Shown: positions 12,241 through 24,424 of the stretch, in pieces
How positions within the stretch are numbered: the first letter of the stretch is position 1
How the letters are laid out: each line of letters starts with the position of its first letter
Assembly (NCBI GenBank): GCA_964007475.1
Contig: OZ023274.1
Span: 72,613,303-72,677,302, forward strand
Direction: 5' to 3'
DNA length: 64,000 nucleotides
Source: Hybos culiciformis
Lineage: Eukaryota; Arthropoda; Insecta; Diptera; Hybotidae
Translations under genes and position numbers: made by a program
The notes under the pieces: generated by a model
The model's database searches: none
What the model saw: only the letters and a program-made list of their open reading frames with translations
What the model was told of the DNA's origin: nothing

Positions 12241-15200
12241 CTTATAATACATCGCCAATCACAAATTTTAATTACTTTACTCTTTATAATACCAAAAAAA
12301 ATATTTTTTTAATTAATGTAAAAACTTATTTAATTTTTTATATAAATAAAAAATTTGTAATGGATCAAACATTTCAATCTTTTAATTAAATTTAAAACAT
12401 AACTTAATTTTTTTTTGGTAGATGTGTAATATTTGAATAAATCAAACTTTACAATAATTTATAAATTCAAAAGTTTAAGGCTATTTATTTACTTGGATTT
12501 TGCCCTTTGGACTATATATATATTTTTTAATTATAATGTGCCAACTTATATTCACAGTATTATATAACATGTATACAGTAATATAAATTATGTGCATAAT
12601 TTCCACAATTTATGTTGTATGAACAATTTCAAATTATCCTTAATACATACAAACTTAATTATGTACATAATATTTTTACACCATCGTGTGTATATATAAC
12701 CAAAAATAAGTACATACACGGAAATAAAACTGGTCTAAAAGATTTTGGAAACCTACAGTGTCAAAAATAATACCCACCCATGCACACATTTGTATATAAT
12801 TATAATGTACATTCGAAACAATTAAGTATATGATGAGAAAATAAAATTATTTCCGCATAACATCCGTAAAAAATTAAAAAAAAAATTCTCATATTCTACA
12901 AATTTTCCATATATATACAACGAGCATTTATAATTAACATGAAGCCTTTTAAGTGAAAGAATAATCAAAATTTGGTGGGACAAGTAAATTATTAAATTAA
13001 ATATAAAACCTTACGGAGCAAATAAATTCCACATATAGAATGAATACCAAATATAAATAGTGTCTAAAATTATATAGTTTTAGCGTACACGTAATGTGCA
13101 TTCTAATATTCATATAAAAAGTTATGTGTATACAAAAATATACAAATTTATTTTCAAAATCCCTAATTACATATATAGGTATATGAATTTATTTAGAATA
13201 TGTACTGATGTAGAATATATATCCAAAATTGAATACAAATAAATGGAAGCGTTTTTGTTATACATATATATTCATTTTGGAAAAGGAATGACAGTACCTA
13301 TGTTGGGAAATTATTTTGTAAATTGTAACATAACAATATAATAGTAAAAAATCAAAACATTAAAAAGCTTTTAAAATTGCTTATATTACGTACAATGAAC
13401 ATTATACATATATTACAAATATATATTTTTATACATATTAAATTCTAAAATTGTCACTTTTAGTGTATTTGTTGTCTAAAAGTGGTAAATAATGTGATTA
13501 CATTATTTTTTGCTAGGAAATTGAACTATCATTAAACTAGATACTTGTAAGTAATCAAAAATATAGGAATAATGATACGAATCTTAAATTCGTCTATTAC
13601 AATTAGAATTCTGAATATTATAAGATTATAACCTAGGTTCGGCTTTTCCCATATATAAAAATTAATAGTGCAATTACATAATATAAGTGTCTTTGTTTTA
13701 AGTACATAATTATACCTTCTTTTTTAATAGTTTTAACTTTTTTATTTCTTGGTGGTTGTTATACTTATTTCTGTTAAAACTTAAAACAAAAAAAAATTAA
13801 CAATTATGTACAAATTTTATGTTTTGTTTTCCTGCTAAAATAAGCATAAAGTAAGTACCTAAGTTATTATGCAAATAAATGCAAAACAAAACAACTTTTC
13901 GAGTGTGCGAAAAATTTGATACAAAATTAATTTCATAATTGTGATTTCTTCCTGCAACACAAATTATAATTTCTTCCTCAAACTTTTATATATTCTAATT
14001 TTAATATTTTTCTACATTTATATTTACTAAAAGTTAAATTACTAACTTTTTATGATATGATCAAATAAACATATCTAGCAAATTATATCAATTTTATTTA
14101 TATATAGAAATGAATAAAATATATTACTATAGTAAAGTATATTTCAAATATATTGATTTTCATTCATTCATTCTAATCCTCTTCTTAATATCATAAAATA
14201 TAGAAATAACTCAATTTGATTTACACAAACGATAGTGAATTTTCCACATACATGCACTTACTTAAATTAATAAATTAAAGATAATTTGTAAATTAGTTAA
14301 TTTTGAATGACCTATATTTAAAATAAATTATTTTTATTTTTGCCAACAGAGAGTGAAGTAAATTAAAATTTTTAAGAAAGATTAATAGTTTATTTCAAAT
14401 GACATAATATTTAAAACTATTTCATGCATATTTGAATTTTTTTTTGTCAAAATTTTAAATTCTAATTTTAACTAAGAGAATTTTGCCAACTGTGAATTGC
14501 AAAATCGATCAACAATCGATACAAAGTGATAAAAAGCCAAATGTTAAATATATATTGTATATTCGATTTCGATAAGCATGATCAAAGAAAACATCATATT
14601 TAACTCTGTTTTAAATATCTTTTTCATTAATAACATGTTTTTTCATTTCATTGCCATAACATCTTTTTTCATTAAGCCCTCTATATCTTATTTACAAGTT
14701 ACATAGTTGCCTGATTTAAATCTTAGTAAAACAAAAATATAATTACATAATTTCGAAAAGAGTTTATATTATATTTTATATTAATATTCAACCATATCTT
14801 CAAGAGAATAATATAAAATAGAGAATATTTCTACAATTTTTTTATTTTAATCAAAATCATTCAAAGATATAATTCAATTCATTCCTAAATTTCAATAAAA
14901 ACATAAAATGATAATATAAAATAGTGAAATTTTCATTTCATATTACGATTTTGTTGTTATTTACAAACGAATACATCATTATATGTATTATAATTCTCTA
15001 GAGTATTTTAGTCCTTGATTGATTATTTTTTTTTCCAAACTTTTACTCTTTCCTTTCTATTACTATTATTATTTTGTCCTAATACATACAAACTAACTTT
15101 ATCCTTGAGATTATAACAAAACTTTTTGTAATAAAAAACAACATAATATCTATGGTGTAAATTTTAACGAAGAATATAATATAGTTTGTTGCAATATATT

Positions 15201-15630
15201 TTTATAGTGTGTGGTGTTGTATTAAAAAATAAATTTGATTAACGTTCGTTCCCATGTTGTCCATCTATTCTAAAATTCTGAGAAATTTCATAAATATCAA
15301 CATTTATTCATTTTCTTATTATACTCATACTATACTCTTAATTTTTTATGCAACGTTACATTCTATACATAATACATCTAATAAATTTTGAATTCATAAG
15401 GTATTCTGTTGATTTTATGTTTACGAAAATGATCAAATTTAATTAATAAAATTATATTGAAATTGAAATATCAAAGGTTAATATATACATTTATACAAAA
15501 TAGTGCGGTTGGGAAATTTAAGAAAAAAATTTAGTAATTTGAGTTAAAGAGATTATCATATAGTTAGGTGCCATATTGTATATATTTTGTAGATTCAATA
15601 TCTTCTTTTAAGAAGCATGGAATTTTACAC
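12241..15630. other. AT-rich non-coding stretch
   Basis: No gene is recognised. A small hairpin (CACTTTTAG/CTAAAAGTG) lies near 13456-13488. The rest is AT-rich sequence without coding signal. Confidence 0.6.
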
Positions 15631-15638
15631 CTTATCCC

Positions 15639-16265
15639 TAGGCATGCAAATTTACCGACTTTTGAAATTACCGATAATTCGATAAAAAGTTTTCATGGAA
15701 CCGATTAACCGGTAAATTACCGAATTTTTAAATACTATATTTTTAATCCTTTTGAAGACATTTTTTTATTTACGTACTACTAAATAAAAAGGTTAATTAT
15801 TTCAAATCAAGAATTTAATTCATTTATATTCAACTATTGATATTACATAAATAAATGTATTTAAAAAATATAAAAATAAAAGTTATGCAGATTCTTCACT
15901 CTTCTCTTGCGATTAGAAAAAATTCGCAAAAACACATATTGTCCAATGTGGAATTATCTAGACTTGAACGAAATTAAGTACAGATTTGGCTGCCACCGAA
16001 AAAGCTCTTTCTGCTTCCACACTCGTCGGCCGAATAGTTTTTAGTTGATTGTAAACAGATGTTAATTCCTGATAAAAATCCATTTCTTTTCATTCGCATA
16101 TTGTTCGAAAAATGAAAACATTATAGAATCGAATGATCATCTAATGTAATTTTATTTGCAAGTTTTACCGGTAAAAAAAAGTGTATTTACCGGTAATTCG
16201 GTAATGCTCTTAAGACACAATTTACCGATTAACCGGTAAACCGTAAACCGGTAATGCATGCCTTA
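15639..16265. mobile_element. hAT-superfamily DNA transposon relic (627 bp) with 8-bp target duplication
   Basis: The element starts TAGGCATGCAAATTTACCG and ends CCGGTAATGCATGCCTTA, giving short inverted termini (TA[A]GGCATGCA). It is flanked on both sides by the perfect 8-bp direct repeat CTTATCCC (15631-15638 and 16266-16273), the duplication length typical of hAT elements. Subterminal regions carry many copies of ACCGGT, TTACCG and AACCGGTAA in both orientations, another hAT-like habit. Its middle contains a minus-strand scrap of hAT transposase (separate entry), so it derives by internal deletion and decay from an autonomous copy. It is too short to encode a working transposase. Confidence 0.9.
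15958..16080 (-). pseudogene. hAT transposase C-terminal fragment (dimerisation region)
   Basis: A 40-residue minus-strand frame ends at TAG and contains the motif RPTSVEAERAFSVA. This closely matches the conserved '(P)(A/T)S...ERxFS..(G/A)' block of the hAT family C-terminal dimerisation domain. Intact hAT transposases are usually several hundred residues long, and here only this last block survives. Immediately upstream (toward higher coordinates) the same frame meets a stop, but a neighbouring frame continues (FEQYANEKKW), which suggests a frameshift in the relic. It lies inside the 627-bp element bounded by an 8-bp target duplication, which independently supports the identification. The fragment is non-functional. 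Confidence 0.8.
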
Positions 16266-16381
16266 CTTATCCCTTATCGAACAAAATAAAATCCAAATTA
16301 ACCAGCATTAATAACATAAACACATATATCTTGAAAACCCCAATAAGCCATTAGTTTTTGTGCTTGAAATGTATTTTTAGT

Positions 16382-16633
16382 TTAACATAAACCATAATAA
16401 GGGACAGAAACAAACTCAGATTTAGCGCCATCGTCTCTCGAAAGCATTTTAAAATAAAACAGAATCTTAAACTTCAGTACCAGAAAAACAAGTCGCCCCA
16501 AGTTGTCTCGACTCTGACTCCAGATAGATGTTTTGTTGCGTTTAAAATTGTGGTCCAGTATACGGGAGCGCGTTCGTTCTGGTTTATGTAAAACCCTAAA
16601 TTGACTGTACACATTTAATTGAAAACATTTCAT
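16382..16633 (-). CDS. Unrecognised 83-codon frame in a GC-richer island
   Basis: This minus-strand frame starts at an ATG in FQLNVYS context and ends with FVSVPYYGLC. I do not recognise it. It differs from the surrounding random frames in having mixed, charged composition (HKPERTRSRILDHNF, SQSRDNLGRL) and many G/C-containing codons. The island begins about 115 bp beyond the dead hAT element, so it may be other transposon debris, an exon, or a conserved non-coding patch. It contains GATGGCGC (minus strand), reminiscent of insulator-type motifs. There is no signal peptide and no obvious splice pair, though one hydrophobic stretch, LVFLVLKFKILFYF, could span a membrane. Confidence that it is translated is low. 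Confidence 0.22.
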   Translation of the reverse strand: MKCFQLNVYSQFRVLHKPERTRSRILDHNFKRNKTSIWSQSRDNLGRLVFLVLKFKILFYFKMLSRDDGAKSEFVSVPYYGLC

Positions 16634-16639
16634 TCTATA

Positions 16640-19600
16640 ATTTTTTTTTTTTTTTTTAATAAAAACATGTTCATCAAATTTTATAAATAAAAGCTCAGTA
16701 TAAGTTGGAATTTATGAAATATTCGTTAGTCAAGTAGAAAGTAAAAATCATAGCTTTAAGCTAATAATAAAAACATTTAGGTATTATCCTTATTAAATAA
16801 AATATTGACCGATATTAATTTTGTTTTGGAATATATAATTTTTATATAAATTTATTCGTATGTATAAAAATTCATATAATTTTACGCAAACAGTAACATT
16901 ATAAATATAAAAATGTATACTTACATTGTATAAATTATATACAAATGCTATGAATATATACTATGTGGTATAACGTATACACATATAAAGGATAATAAAA
17001 AGGATTTTTGAACCTTTCTAAATCAATGAATCAAAAAGAAAACAAATTTTAAAACTTTATGTTACAATGTTTTTTAATTTTGGTTACTTTATTTCTCATA
17101 ACAAAACATAAAATTTATTTTATTTTTAAACTTTAAAGAAAAATGTAACAGAGTTGAATAAAATACATATTTAGGGAAATTTATTTCAATGAATTTCTAT
17201 GAAAAATTGGAATGATTTTACTGAATTGAAAATTTCGAATGTTTCCTGTATTGAATTTTTAGATTTTGCGAATATACTGATCTTTGTATTATTTTTCTTC
17301 AACTCTAAAAAAAACAAAATCTAAAAAAAAAGAAGAAGATTTATTATTCGGGAGATTCAAAAGTATTCTACAATTTCTCAATATTTTTGTATTCATTGAA
17401 CATTATATTCTATGAAACAGTTATAAATGCAATAAATACTGCAATCAGGTAGTGTTTTTAACTTTCGTTAAATTACCTTTGAGTCTTTAAAAGTACTGCT
17501 TGTTACTGCGAAATAACTAAGGTTCAGCAAAGGAACCCCAACATATAGCTCATTTTGGTTTTAATGCAAAAAAAACATTTTCTGTACTCTAATGTATTAC
17601 AAATTCTCCACACATAAAGATTAAATTGAAAATCTTTGAAAAAAAAAATTAAATTTAGGATAAAAATTATATGACTTTTTCTTTTCTAAAAAATCTTATT
17701 AGCAATAAAAATTTTATGGTTGTAGTTTTCTTATTATTCTAAGTTTTACGATCATTTGAATTTGATTTCAATTTTGAGAATATTATTTCACGATGAAAAT
17801 GTATCTTTGTTACGGATATAATGTCCGTACATTGAGTGTACAGTTTTTTATCAGGTCCAAATTTTATTGACGAGTAATTAAATTATCTTAGTTAGAAAAT
17901 AGTGTACATGTAAAAATTCAATAAAATTTTTTTTTTTATTTTCAAAAAATGTTTTTAAATGTTCGCAAGCTTTTCATAGATTCAACGAAAATCCTATAAT
18001 ACACATTATCCCATTTTTATAAACTGGTAACCGTAGCTTTTTTACTTAAACTGTTAAAATTGGTTGTAAAAACTTTTTCCTAATAAACGTCTAGTTTTTT
18101 AAAGAATGAACTTAGGAATGAGTTTCTTGCGACTTCTACAATCTTTACTTTTTAATTTTTGAAATTAAAAACCCAAAAGTGACAAGATGAAATAATAATC
18201 GTTTCAAATTTATTTCAATAAAGACAATTCTAGTTAAAAAAAACATTTTTTTTTTTTAAATTCTTTAACTGATTAAAAAATTTATTGCCCTTTAATTCTT
18301 TGATCTCACTCATAAAATAATAATATAAAAATTAATTGAACGTGAAAGCTTATGAGATGTCCTTTGTGCCCATTTTCTGAAATTATATAAAAAAATTATA
18401 TATATACTGAATAATAATAATATTTTTGCTTAATGCATGAAATAAATTAACTTGAGCATATAAAAATAAAATTAAATTTTATAAATCTAACATTCGAAGA
18501 AATAAAATTGGTATTAAAATATCCGTCATCATCAGAACAAAAAAAAAAAAAAAACCATTAAAATAATGTCTCCTCTTATATAGAAGAAAATTGTAATAAA
18601 AATGCATGAAAATATTTCATAAAAATTCTTTTTTATTTTTGTAATCCTCTTTCCAAAAAAATAAAATTTATATTATTTATTTATGGTCGTAAAATACTTT
18701 TCTAATGAGAGAAAATCGATCGACAAAATTAACCATACTCATGGTTAAGAATAAATCAAAAACAACTTTTTTTTAAAGCATAATATATTACAGATACTTC
18801 GCACTAATCAATTTAATTTATGTTTTCTTGGATTTCGTTCTTATAAAGTAATAAATTTTATATGAATTTCTCTATTATATACGTATATAATAATTCGTAT
18901 CTAATTTAATACGAACATGGTAAAGGTTTTTCAAATGATTCATGTAAACCAAATAAAAAAATCATATTATTGCTAGAACTCATGAAATTGGATATTAATT
19001 AATTGAATCCCATTAAAATTATACAAAACTTTTATAAATTAATTGAAAAATTTTTCTTAAAATATTCTCTCTTCATATAATTCTATTAAACCCTCACAGC
19101 AAAACTTTTGTAAAGTCTATAAACTTTATTCCATTTTTTAACTATTCAGCAGAAAAAATAAACAAAACTCTTCTATATCACTTTATTTTATTAACTTTAT
19201 TTTTGTTTGTAGCATGATTTAAAAGTAAAAAAAAAAAAAAATTAAATAAAACAAAAATATAAAATATAAAATAAGTGCAATAAATTTATTTTTCACAATG
19301 AATTGCAAAACTACTCTATTGGGAATATATAATAATAAAAATAGTGTTTATTGAAGGTGGACGAAATGTTAAAAGGGTTATTAAACGCATGACTTGAAAG
19401 ACTCTTTATGTAATATTGTGTGGAAAAATACCCCCTATAGTATATAGAATGTGTTATATACACAGCAAGTGTATGAAAGGGAACAAAAAAGAGTTTTCCA
19501 TTTTTTATTGCTTTTGAATTTAAAAGAAAAATAAAATATAAAAAGGAAAATAAAACGATAAATTTATAAATATGTAGTACAAATGAAATTTATCGTTGAC

Positions 19601-20340
19601 ATCTTTATAAACTCGGAAAAAAAAAATGTTTTTTTTTATGAAAATAGAATATATAGCACAATATACAGATATGAATATATAGTAGATACTGTTATAGAAA
19701 ATGTGATTCAAATATAAATTGCATTTAAATGTAAAATCAAAGAAATTTTACATCAAGTACAAGTTTGTATAATTTAAATGTCTATATCTTTGATGTGAAA
19801 ATATTTTCAATTTCAATCATTTGAACAAAAAAATTCTAAATTCAAGAGTATTGATAACGTCAAAAAAAAAAAAATAACATGCGTCTTATTATTCATTGAT
19901 GATAATCCGTAAATTTATTCGTAGATTTTGAAAATATAACCATACAAACAGATCTGTTAAAAACAAGTAAAAATACGAGCTTCCTACCACCTACATAGCA
20001 AAGGATATACAGAAATTATAGTTACGGCAGCTATATGTTTTCTTAGTGTAGAGTTTGACAATTTCGTTAATGTTTAAAATAATCATAATATTCAGGTGTA
20101 ACTTAACGAATTGCATTTTATTCCCTATTTAAGAATAAAAACAAAATCCAACAATCTTCAAAAATCCAACAATCTGCAAACAATCATAATATCTAAGCTA
20201 ATCTAAAATGAAAAACCTTTTCTCTTCACTTACAGATAAAAACAAATCCCAAGCATTCTTCAAAATCATTTTAGTGTAAATAAGGCTGAATTATTTAAGG
20301 AAACAAAAACATTTTTCCAGGTTTATAAAAACATAAAATT
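16640..20340. other. AT-rich non-coding stretch
   Basis: No gene is recognised. A short hairpin (TTAACCAT/ATGGTTAA) sits near 18729-18748, and ACGGATATAATGTCCGT near 17814 is an interrupted palindrome. Several long poly-A and poly-T runs are present. Confidence 0.6.
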
Positions 20341-20346
20341 TTTTGA

Positions 20347-20652
20347 TTGTTAAAAAACAAAAAAAAAATAAAAACAAAAAAAACAAAAAAAATAAAAAAA
20401 TATTATTTCTATTGCCAAATATGTAATTTTTCGGTGCCTGATAGATACGAAGTCCTTGAAATCATAAGTCTACTATGTCAATCAAATGTAAGAAAAAAAA
20501 ATTATAAAAAATTATTCTCTTTCACTGAAACATATTTTTTTTATAGCAGCTATAAAAACAAAATCACGTATCCTGTGAAAATAAAGAACTCATTAGAATC
20601 ATTATTATGTTCAATTTTTAAGGATCAATATAAAAAAAAAATAAAAAAATAA
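20347..20652 (+). CDS. Weak 101-codon frame, lysine-rich ends
   Basis: I do not recognise this frame. It opens in a poly-A run (giving a Lys-rich start) and closes in another. Only the middle (CQICNFSVPDRYEVLEIISL, with a CxxC) has non-trivial composition. A possible splice donor (GTAAGA) sits inside it near 20488, so if the middle is real it may be one exon rather than this whole frame. Length alone is not strong evidence, because A-rich strands lack TGA and TAG by composition. It is most likely chance. Confidence 0.15.
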   Translation: MLKNKKKIKTKKTKKIKKYYFYCQICNFSVPDRYEVLEIISLLCQSNVRKKNYKKLFSFTETYFFYSSYKNKITYPVKIKNSLESLLCSIFKDQYKKKIKK

Positions 20653-20777
20653 AAATTGTGGTAAAATTATGAATTTAGCTGGTAGCTTAAATGAAAGCAA
20701 TAAATCAAATAAAAAAATTTTATGTGTAGGTATACGTATTTGAATGCGTAATGTACGTATAATATACGTAAACCTTT

Positions 20778-20963
20778 GTGGAAAATAAAATTATAGTGCT
20801 ATTCTCAATTTTCTTTTCTTTCATTTTGAATATTAGAGAGTATAATTATAAACGGGATAAAAACAGATATACTCGTAGTATGCCTCCGGATTGTGCCCAC
20901 AGATTCGAAATGAGACTAAAAATAGATTTCAATGAATATCTAAAAAAATTCTTAGACTCATAA
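20778..20963 (+). CDS. Weak 61-codon frame with signal-peptide-like start
   Basis: The frame begins MENKIIVLFSIFFSFI, a short hydrophobic segment after a charged start, and ends with a GC-richer, better mixed tail containing RYTRSMPPDCAHRFEMRLKI. The tail patch (about 20868-20925) is more GC-rich than its flanks. I do not recognise the family. It could be a small secreted peptide, an exon fragment, or chance. No upstream promoter motif or splice pair convinces me. Confidence 0.18.
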   Translation: MENKIIVLFSIFFSFILNIREYNYKRDKNRYTRSMPPDCAHRFEMRLKIDFNEYLKKFLDS

Positions 20964-20969
20964 TTATGA

Positions 20970-22040
20970 CCAAGAATTCAAACTAATGTAGGTTTGAGGA
21001 CACAAAAATTAATAAATGAACCAACCATTACAGGACCATATTTCAACATTTTTGAGCACGGTGTATTAGTGTAATTCTGCGTAATAGACGAACGACTGAA
21101 AATTTCAAAGTTAAAAAACAATGAAAAATTGCTGTCTTTTAGCCATTTTTGTACCATTATTTATATTTGATTATTTGAAATATTGAGCCTTCAATCCTTT
21201 AAGTTATCTTAGTAAATTTATATTCACACATGAAATGTATTGGATTCTTTATTATTGAAATTTTCAAAAGTTGGCCTTTAGAGCATAGTTATTTACTCCA
21301 ATCTTTTTTTTTTTTTAAGATACAAAAGATAATTGGTATCTTTAAATGAAAAAAAATATTAAATTAAAGGAAATTGTAAAAATGTTGAACAAAAAATAGA
21401 AAGCTACGGTACTATGTTTTCGCACAGAGGTGTGAATATATGAATAAAATATATTAAATATAGTAATGGTATATAAAATATAATGTTCAATACATAGGTA
21501 TTTACTTTGTTCTTATATACCTATCAGTATAAAACAACAAAAATTTATGTTATGAAAGAAATAATAGTAAAATAAAAATTATATTTATATTAATAAAGCA
21601 ATTTTTTTTCTATACTTTTGGGATTCAACATAATCATATTTGAGAAAAATTAATATCATTTTGTATAGATTTTGATATTTATTCATGGTATATGTATGTG
21701 TGCAATACAGAATTATAGTTAAACATTCTTTTACTCTCAAAAAGTAGTTTACATTGATTTTTAAAAATTTATGTAATCCCTAGTTAGGTAAAAAAAATTA
21801 ACCGAAAAAATTTTTATAATAAAGAAAATTAATTTATGAATAAACGAGAAAGATTTTTGTAAATACTATTTTATGATTGTAATGTTTAATTTTTTCTCGG
21901 AAATAAATTTCATATTTAGTTTTTAATTAACTGTGATAATAGGAAAATTGGAAAGCTTCGCATTATAAATCTTCAGTTTCGAAATATAAGTTTTAAGCTT
22001 CTGTAAATTGATTTTATTTTTATTTTTCCTAAATTGAAAA
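20970..22040. other. AT-rich non-coding stretch
   Basis: No gene is recognised. A slightly GC-richer patch near 21058-21100 (CACGGTGTATTAGTG, GCGTAATAGACGAACG) has no coding frame and no inverted partner that I could find. Confidence 0.6.
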
Positions 22041-22042
22041 TA

Positions 22043-22289
22043 CACTAGAGCCTCGAGTTGCGTCGTTAATGCGTTCCAATAAATCGCGACGCATCTCGAA
22101 ACAACGCAATTCGAAATTTTAATTTTTGAATATAGACGTTATGCTATTTTTTGATTAAATTTAATTTTAAAACTTTTTTTCGACGCATTTCGAAAATTAG
22201 CAACGCAACTCAAAATTGGGGTATCAAAAATTTTTCTGGCGCAACTCGAAAAGACGCAAGTTGGAACAACGCAACTCGAGGCTCTAGTG
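22043..22289. mobile_element. 247-bp Tc1/mariner (pogo/Tigger-like) MITE with TA target sites
   Basis: The termini are CACTAGAGCCTCGAGTTGCG at the left and its reverse complement at the right, a match over about 24 bp with one mismatch. A TA dinucleotide flanks each end (22041-22042 and 22290-22291), as expected for Tc1/mariner insertions. The start CA(C/G)T...CCTCGAGTTGCG resembles the CAGT...CCTCG...-type termini of pogo/Tigger elements (from memory). The interior has repeated ACGCA(A)CTCGAA-like motifs in both orientations and an AT-rich core with no frame, so the element is non-autonomous. The ends are very well preserved, suggesting relatively recent activity. Confidence 0.88.
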
Positions 22290-22291
22290 TA

Positions 22292-24310
22292 CATAGTTTA
22301 CATTTGAATTGAAATATTAATATTATTTTAAAGTATAAGTGGTTATAGATTGACGAAGAGAAATCCAATTAATTCTGAATTCTTTAATAGTTCATATACA
22401 AAACAATGTTCAGTCCACTCTAATTTTATAATTAAAATAAATTTTATTGTTTATATCTAAAAAAAAAAAATTTCAAATTTCATAAATATTATTTTATAAA
22501 TTTTTCAACAAAATAAAAATGATTAATTACATTTTTCACGCAGCGAATGAATACACTTTTTTTAGTAATAAAAATGAAAAATTTGTTAGATTTTATTTTT
22601 TTTTTTTTAATAAATCTCATGAAAACATATTTTTCTTATTTCCAGCTGTTTTTTGTTTACTTAAATATTGGCAAAAAAAAACTTAACCTTAAGATTTTTT
22701 TAAAAAAAATTCCATATCTTTGTTTACAAATAATTTTATCTAAACAGAGATTAAAATAATTTTCGTAATTGAATTATTCCGACCATAAATCTTTCGCGCT
22801 TCTTGAAGTTTTTCAAAATTTAACCAATCTAACTAATATATTAAGGTACCTATATCTATATTGATATTGTCAATATAATATCAGTGCTAAAACTTATAAT
22901 AGACCTTGTATACATTTTCATGTTCGTATTTTTTTTTTTTTTTGTTTTTATGATATAGAAAATACCATAAATAAAGGAACTAAATCAAAACAATAATTTC
23001 CTAAGTCCATAACATCAAATAAAATTTTTTATTTTTTTTTTATTATATGTATATGTGTGTCTATATCGACATCATCATATCATAGAAATTAAACAAAAAC
23101 TATATAATAAAGCTCCTACGAACATAAAACTAATAACAAAACATTATAATTTTTAATATATTTTTTCCAAAAAAACGAAAAATGAAATATCTGCTGGATA
23201 ATAATAATTAACATTTATAGGAATTTAGTGTATGCATTTTTCATCATCGATCGTAACATTCTAAAAATTAAATGCGAGAAGAACAACATAAAAATGTTGT
23301 TTTTTAAATTTTATGCTTTATTTAAAAATAAGCTAAAAATCACATATGCGGAACATTGAACATTGATAAAAAAAAAATAAAATTACTTATAATCTTTCTT
23401 TTTGTTTTGCATAACAAAATTAATTTATTTAAATAAATATATAATGTACATTAATATAGAGTTAGGTTTTCTTTCGTGATGCCAAGTTTTACAAAGAATA
23501 TTTAAAATAGATTTTCATCTTGAGAAAAAAACACATGCAATGCAATTACAAATATCTGCTTTATGCGTCTGCCCTATATTTGAAAAATGTTAAATACGTT
23601 TAGAATATATTACATATATTCTAGAAAAGACATAACAAATGTGATTATCTCGAAACCCCTGGCGTACACGTAAATATTGAATCTCTAAGCTGTCCCAATG
23701 AAAAAGGTTTAGCTCCCAATTTTGTTGTCTTTTTCCTGATGCTTTAAAAAAATATTAATTTGTAAAGTAAAAACAGATGACAAATATATATATTCTTTTC
23801 TTGCACATTAGTTTTTGATAATATTTAAAAAAGTATGCGCTAATTAATGTAAATATATAAAAACACAACAACACTTCTGTATAAAAAAAAAAACTTTTCC
23901 TCGATATGGAAAAAATTAATAAATAATTCATCAAATCTTTTAAGATAGAATTTTATAATTATAAAAATAATGCCCTTATTTATACGAAACATCAATATTT
24001 CATAAAATAAAAATATAAAATAATTAAGGAGTAACATAAAAACAATTAGAAGATTGGCTAAAATGAGATTTGTCCCATGATTAAATTAAATTATCCTAAA
24101 TAAAAATATAATTAGTTCATTTTTATTAGTCCCTAAATTTATTATATCAATGTTGTTCACCACCAAAACAAAGTATGTATATGTAAAAAATGTCCACATA
24201 ATAATACTTAACATAAATTTTCACTTGTATGATACAATTTTTTGCTAATCAGATGGAAGTTAACAAATTTTGTTCAAGTTCAAGTGTGCGAAAAAGAAGA
24301 ATTATTATTT
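22292..24310. other. AT-rich non-coding stretch
   Basis: No gene is recognised. Open frames here, such as those near 22547-22759 and 23840-24037, are almost purely Phe, Ile, Leu and Lys and look like chance. Confidence 0.6.
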
Positions 24311-24315
24311 ATATT

Positions 24316-24417
24316 ATGAGAATGGATAAAAATGTTAAGATTTTATTTATCATAATATTAACAAGCCAACATTTATCTTATGCTGACCAGAATGTCACTA
24401 TACGAATCAATCTTTCG
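24316..24417 (+). CDS. Possible first exon encoding a signal peptide
   Basis: From the ATG at 24316 the frame reads a short charged start (MRMDKNVK), a hydrophobic core (ILFIIILT) and a polar end (SQHLSYA). This is followed by DQNVTIRIN, giving a textbook signal-peptide layout with a plausible cleavage after Ala-23 (S at -3, A at -1). After codon 34 (TCG) comes GTACTC at 24418, a possible but weak splice donor; beyond it the composition falls back to random AT-rich. The same frame is open further upstream to an ATG at 24229 and downstream to 24522. I cannot identify a family or a second exon. It could be the first exon of a secreted-protein gene, or chance. Confidence 0.25.
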
Positions 24418-24424
24418 GTACTCT

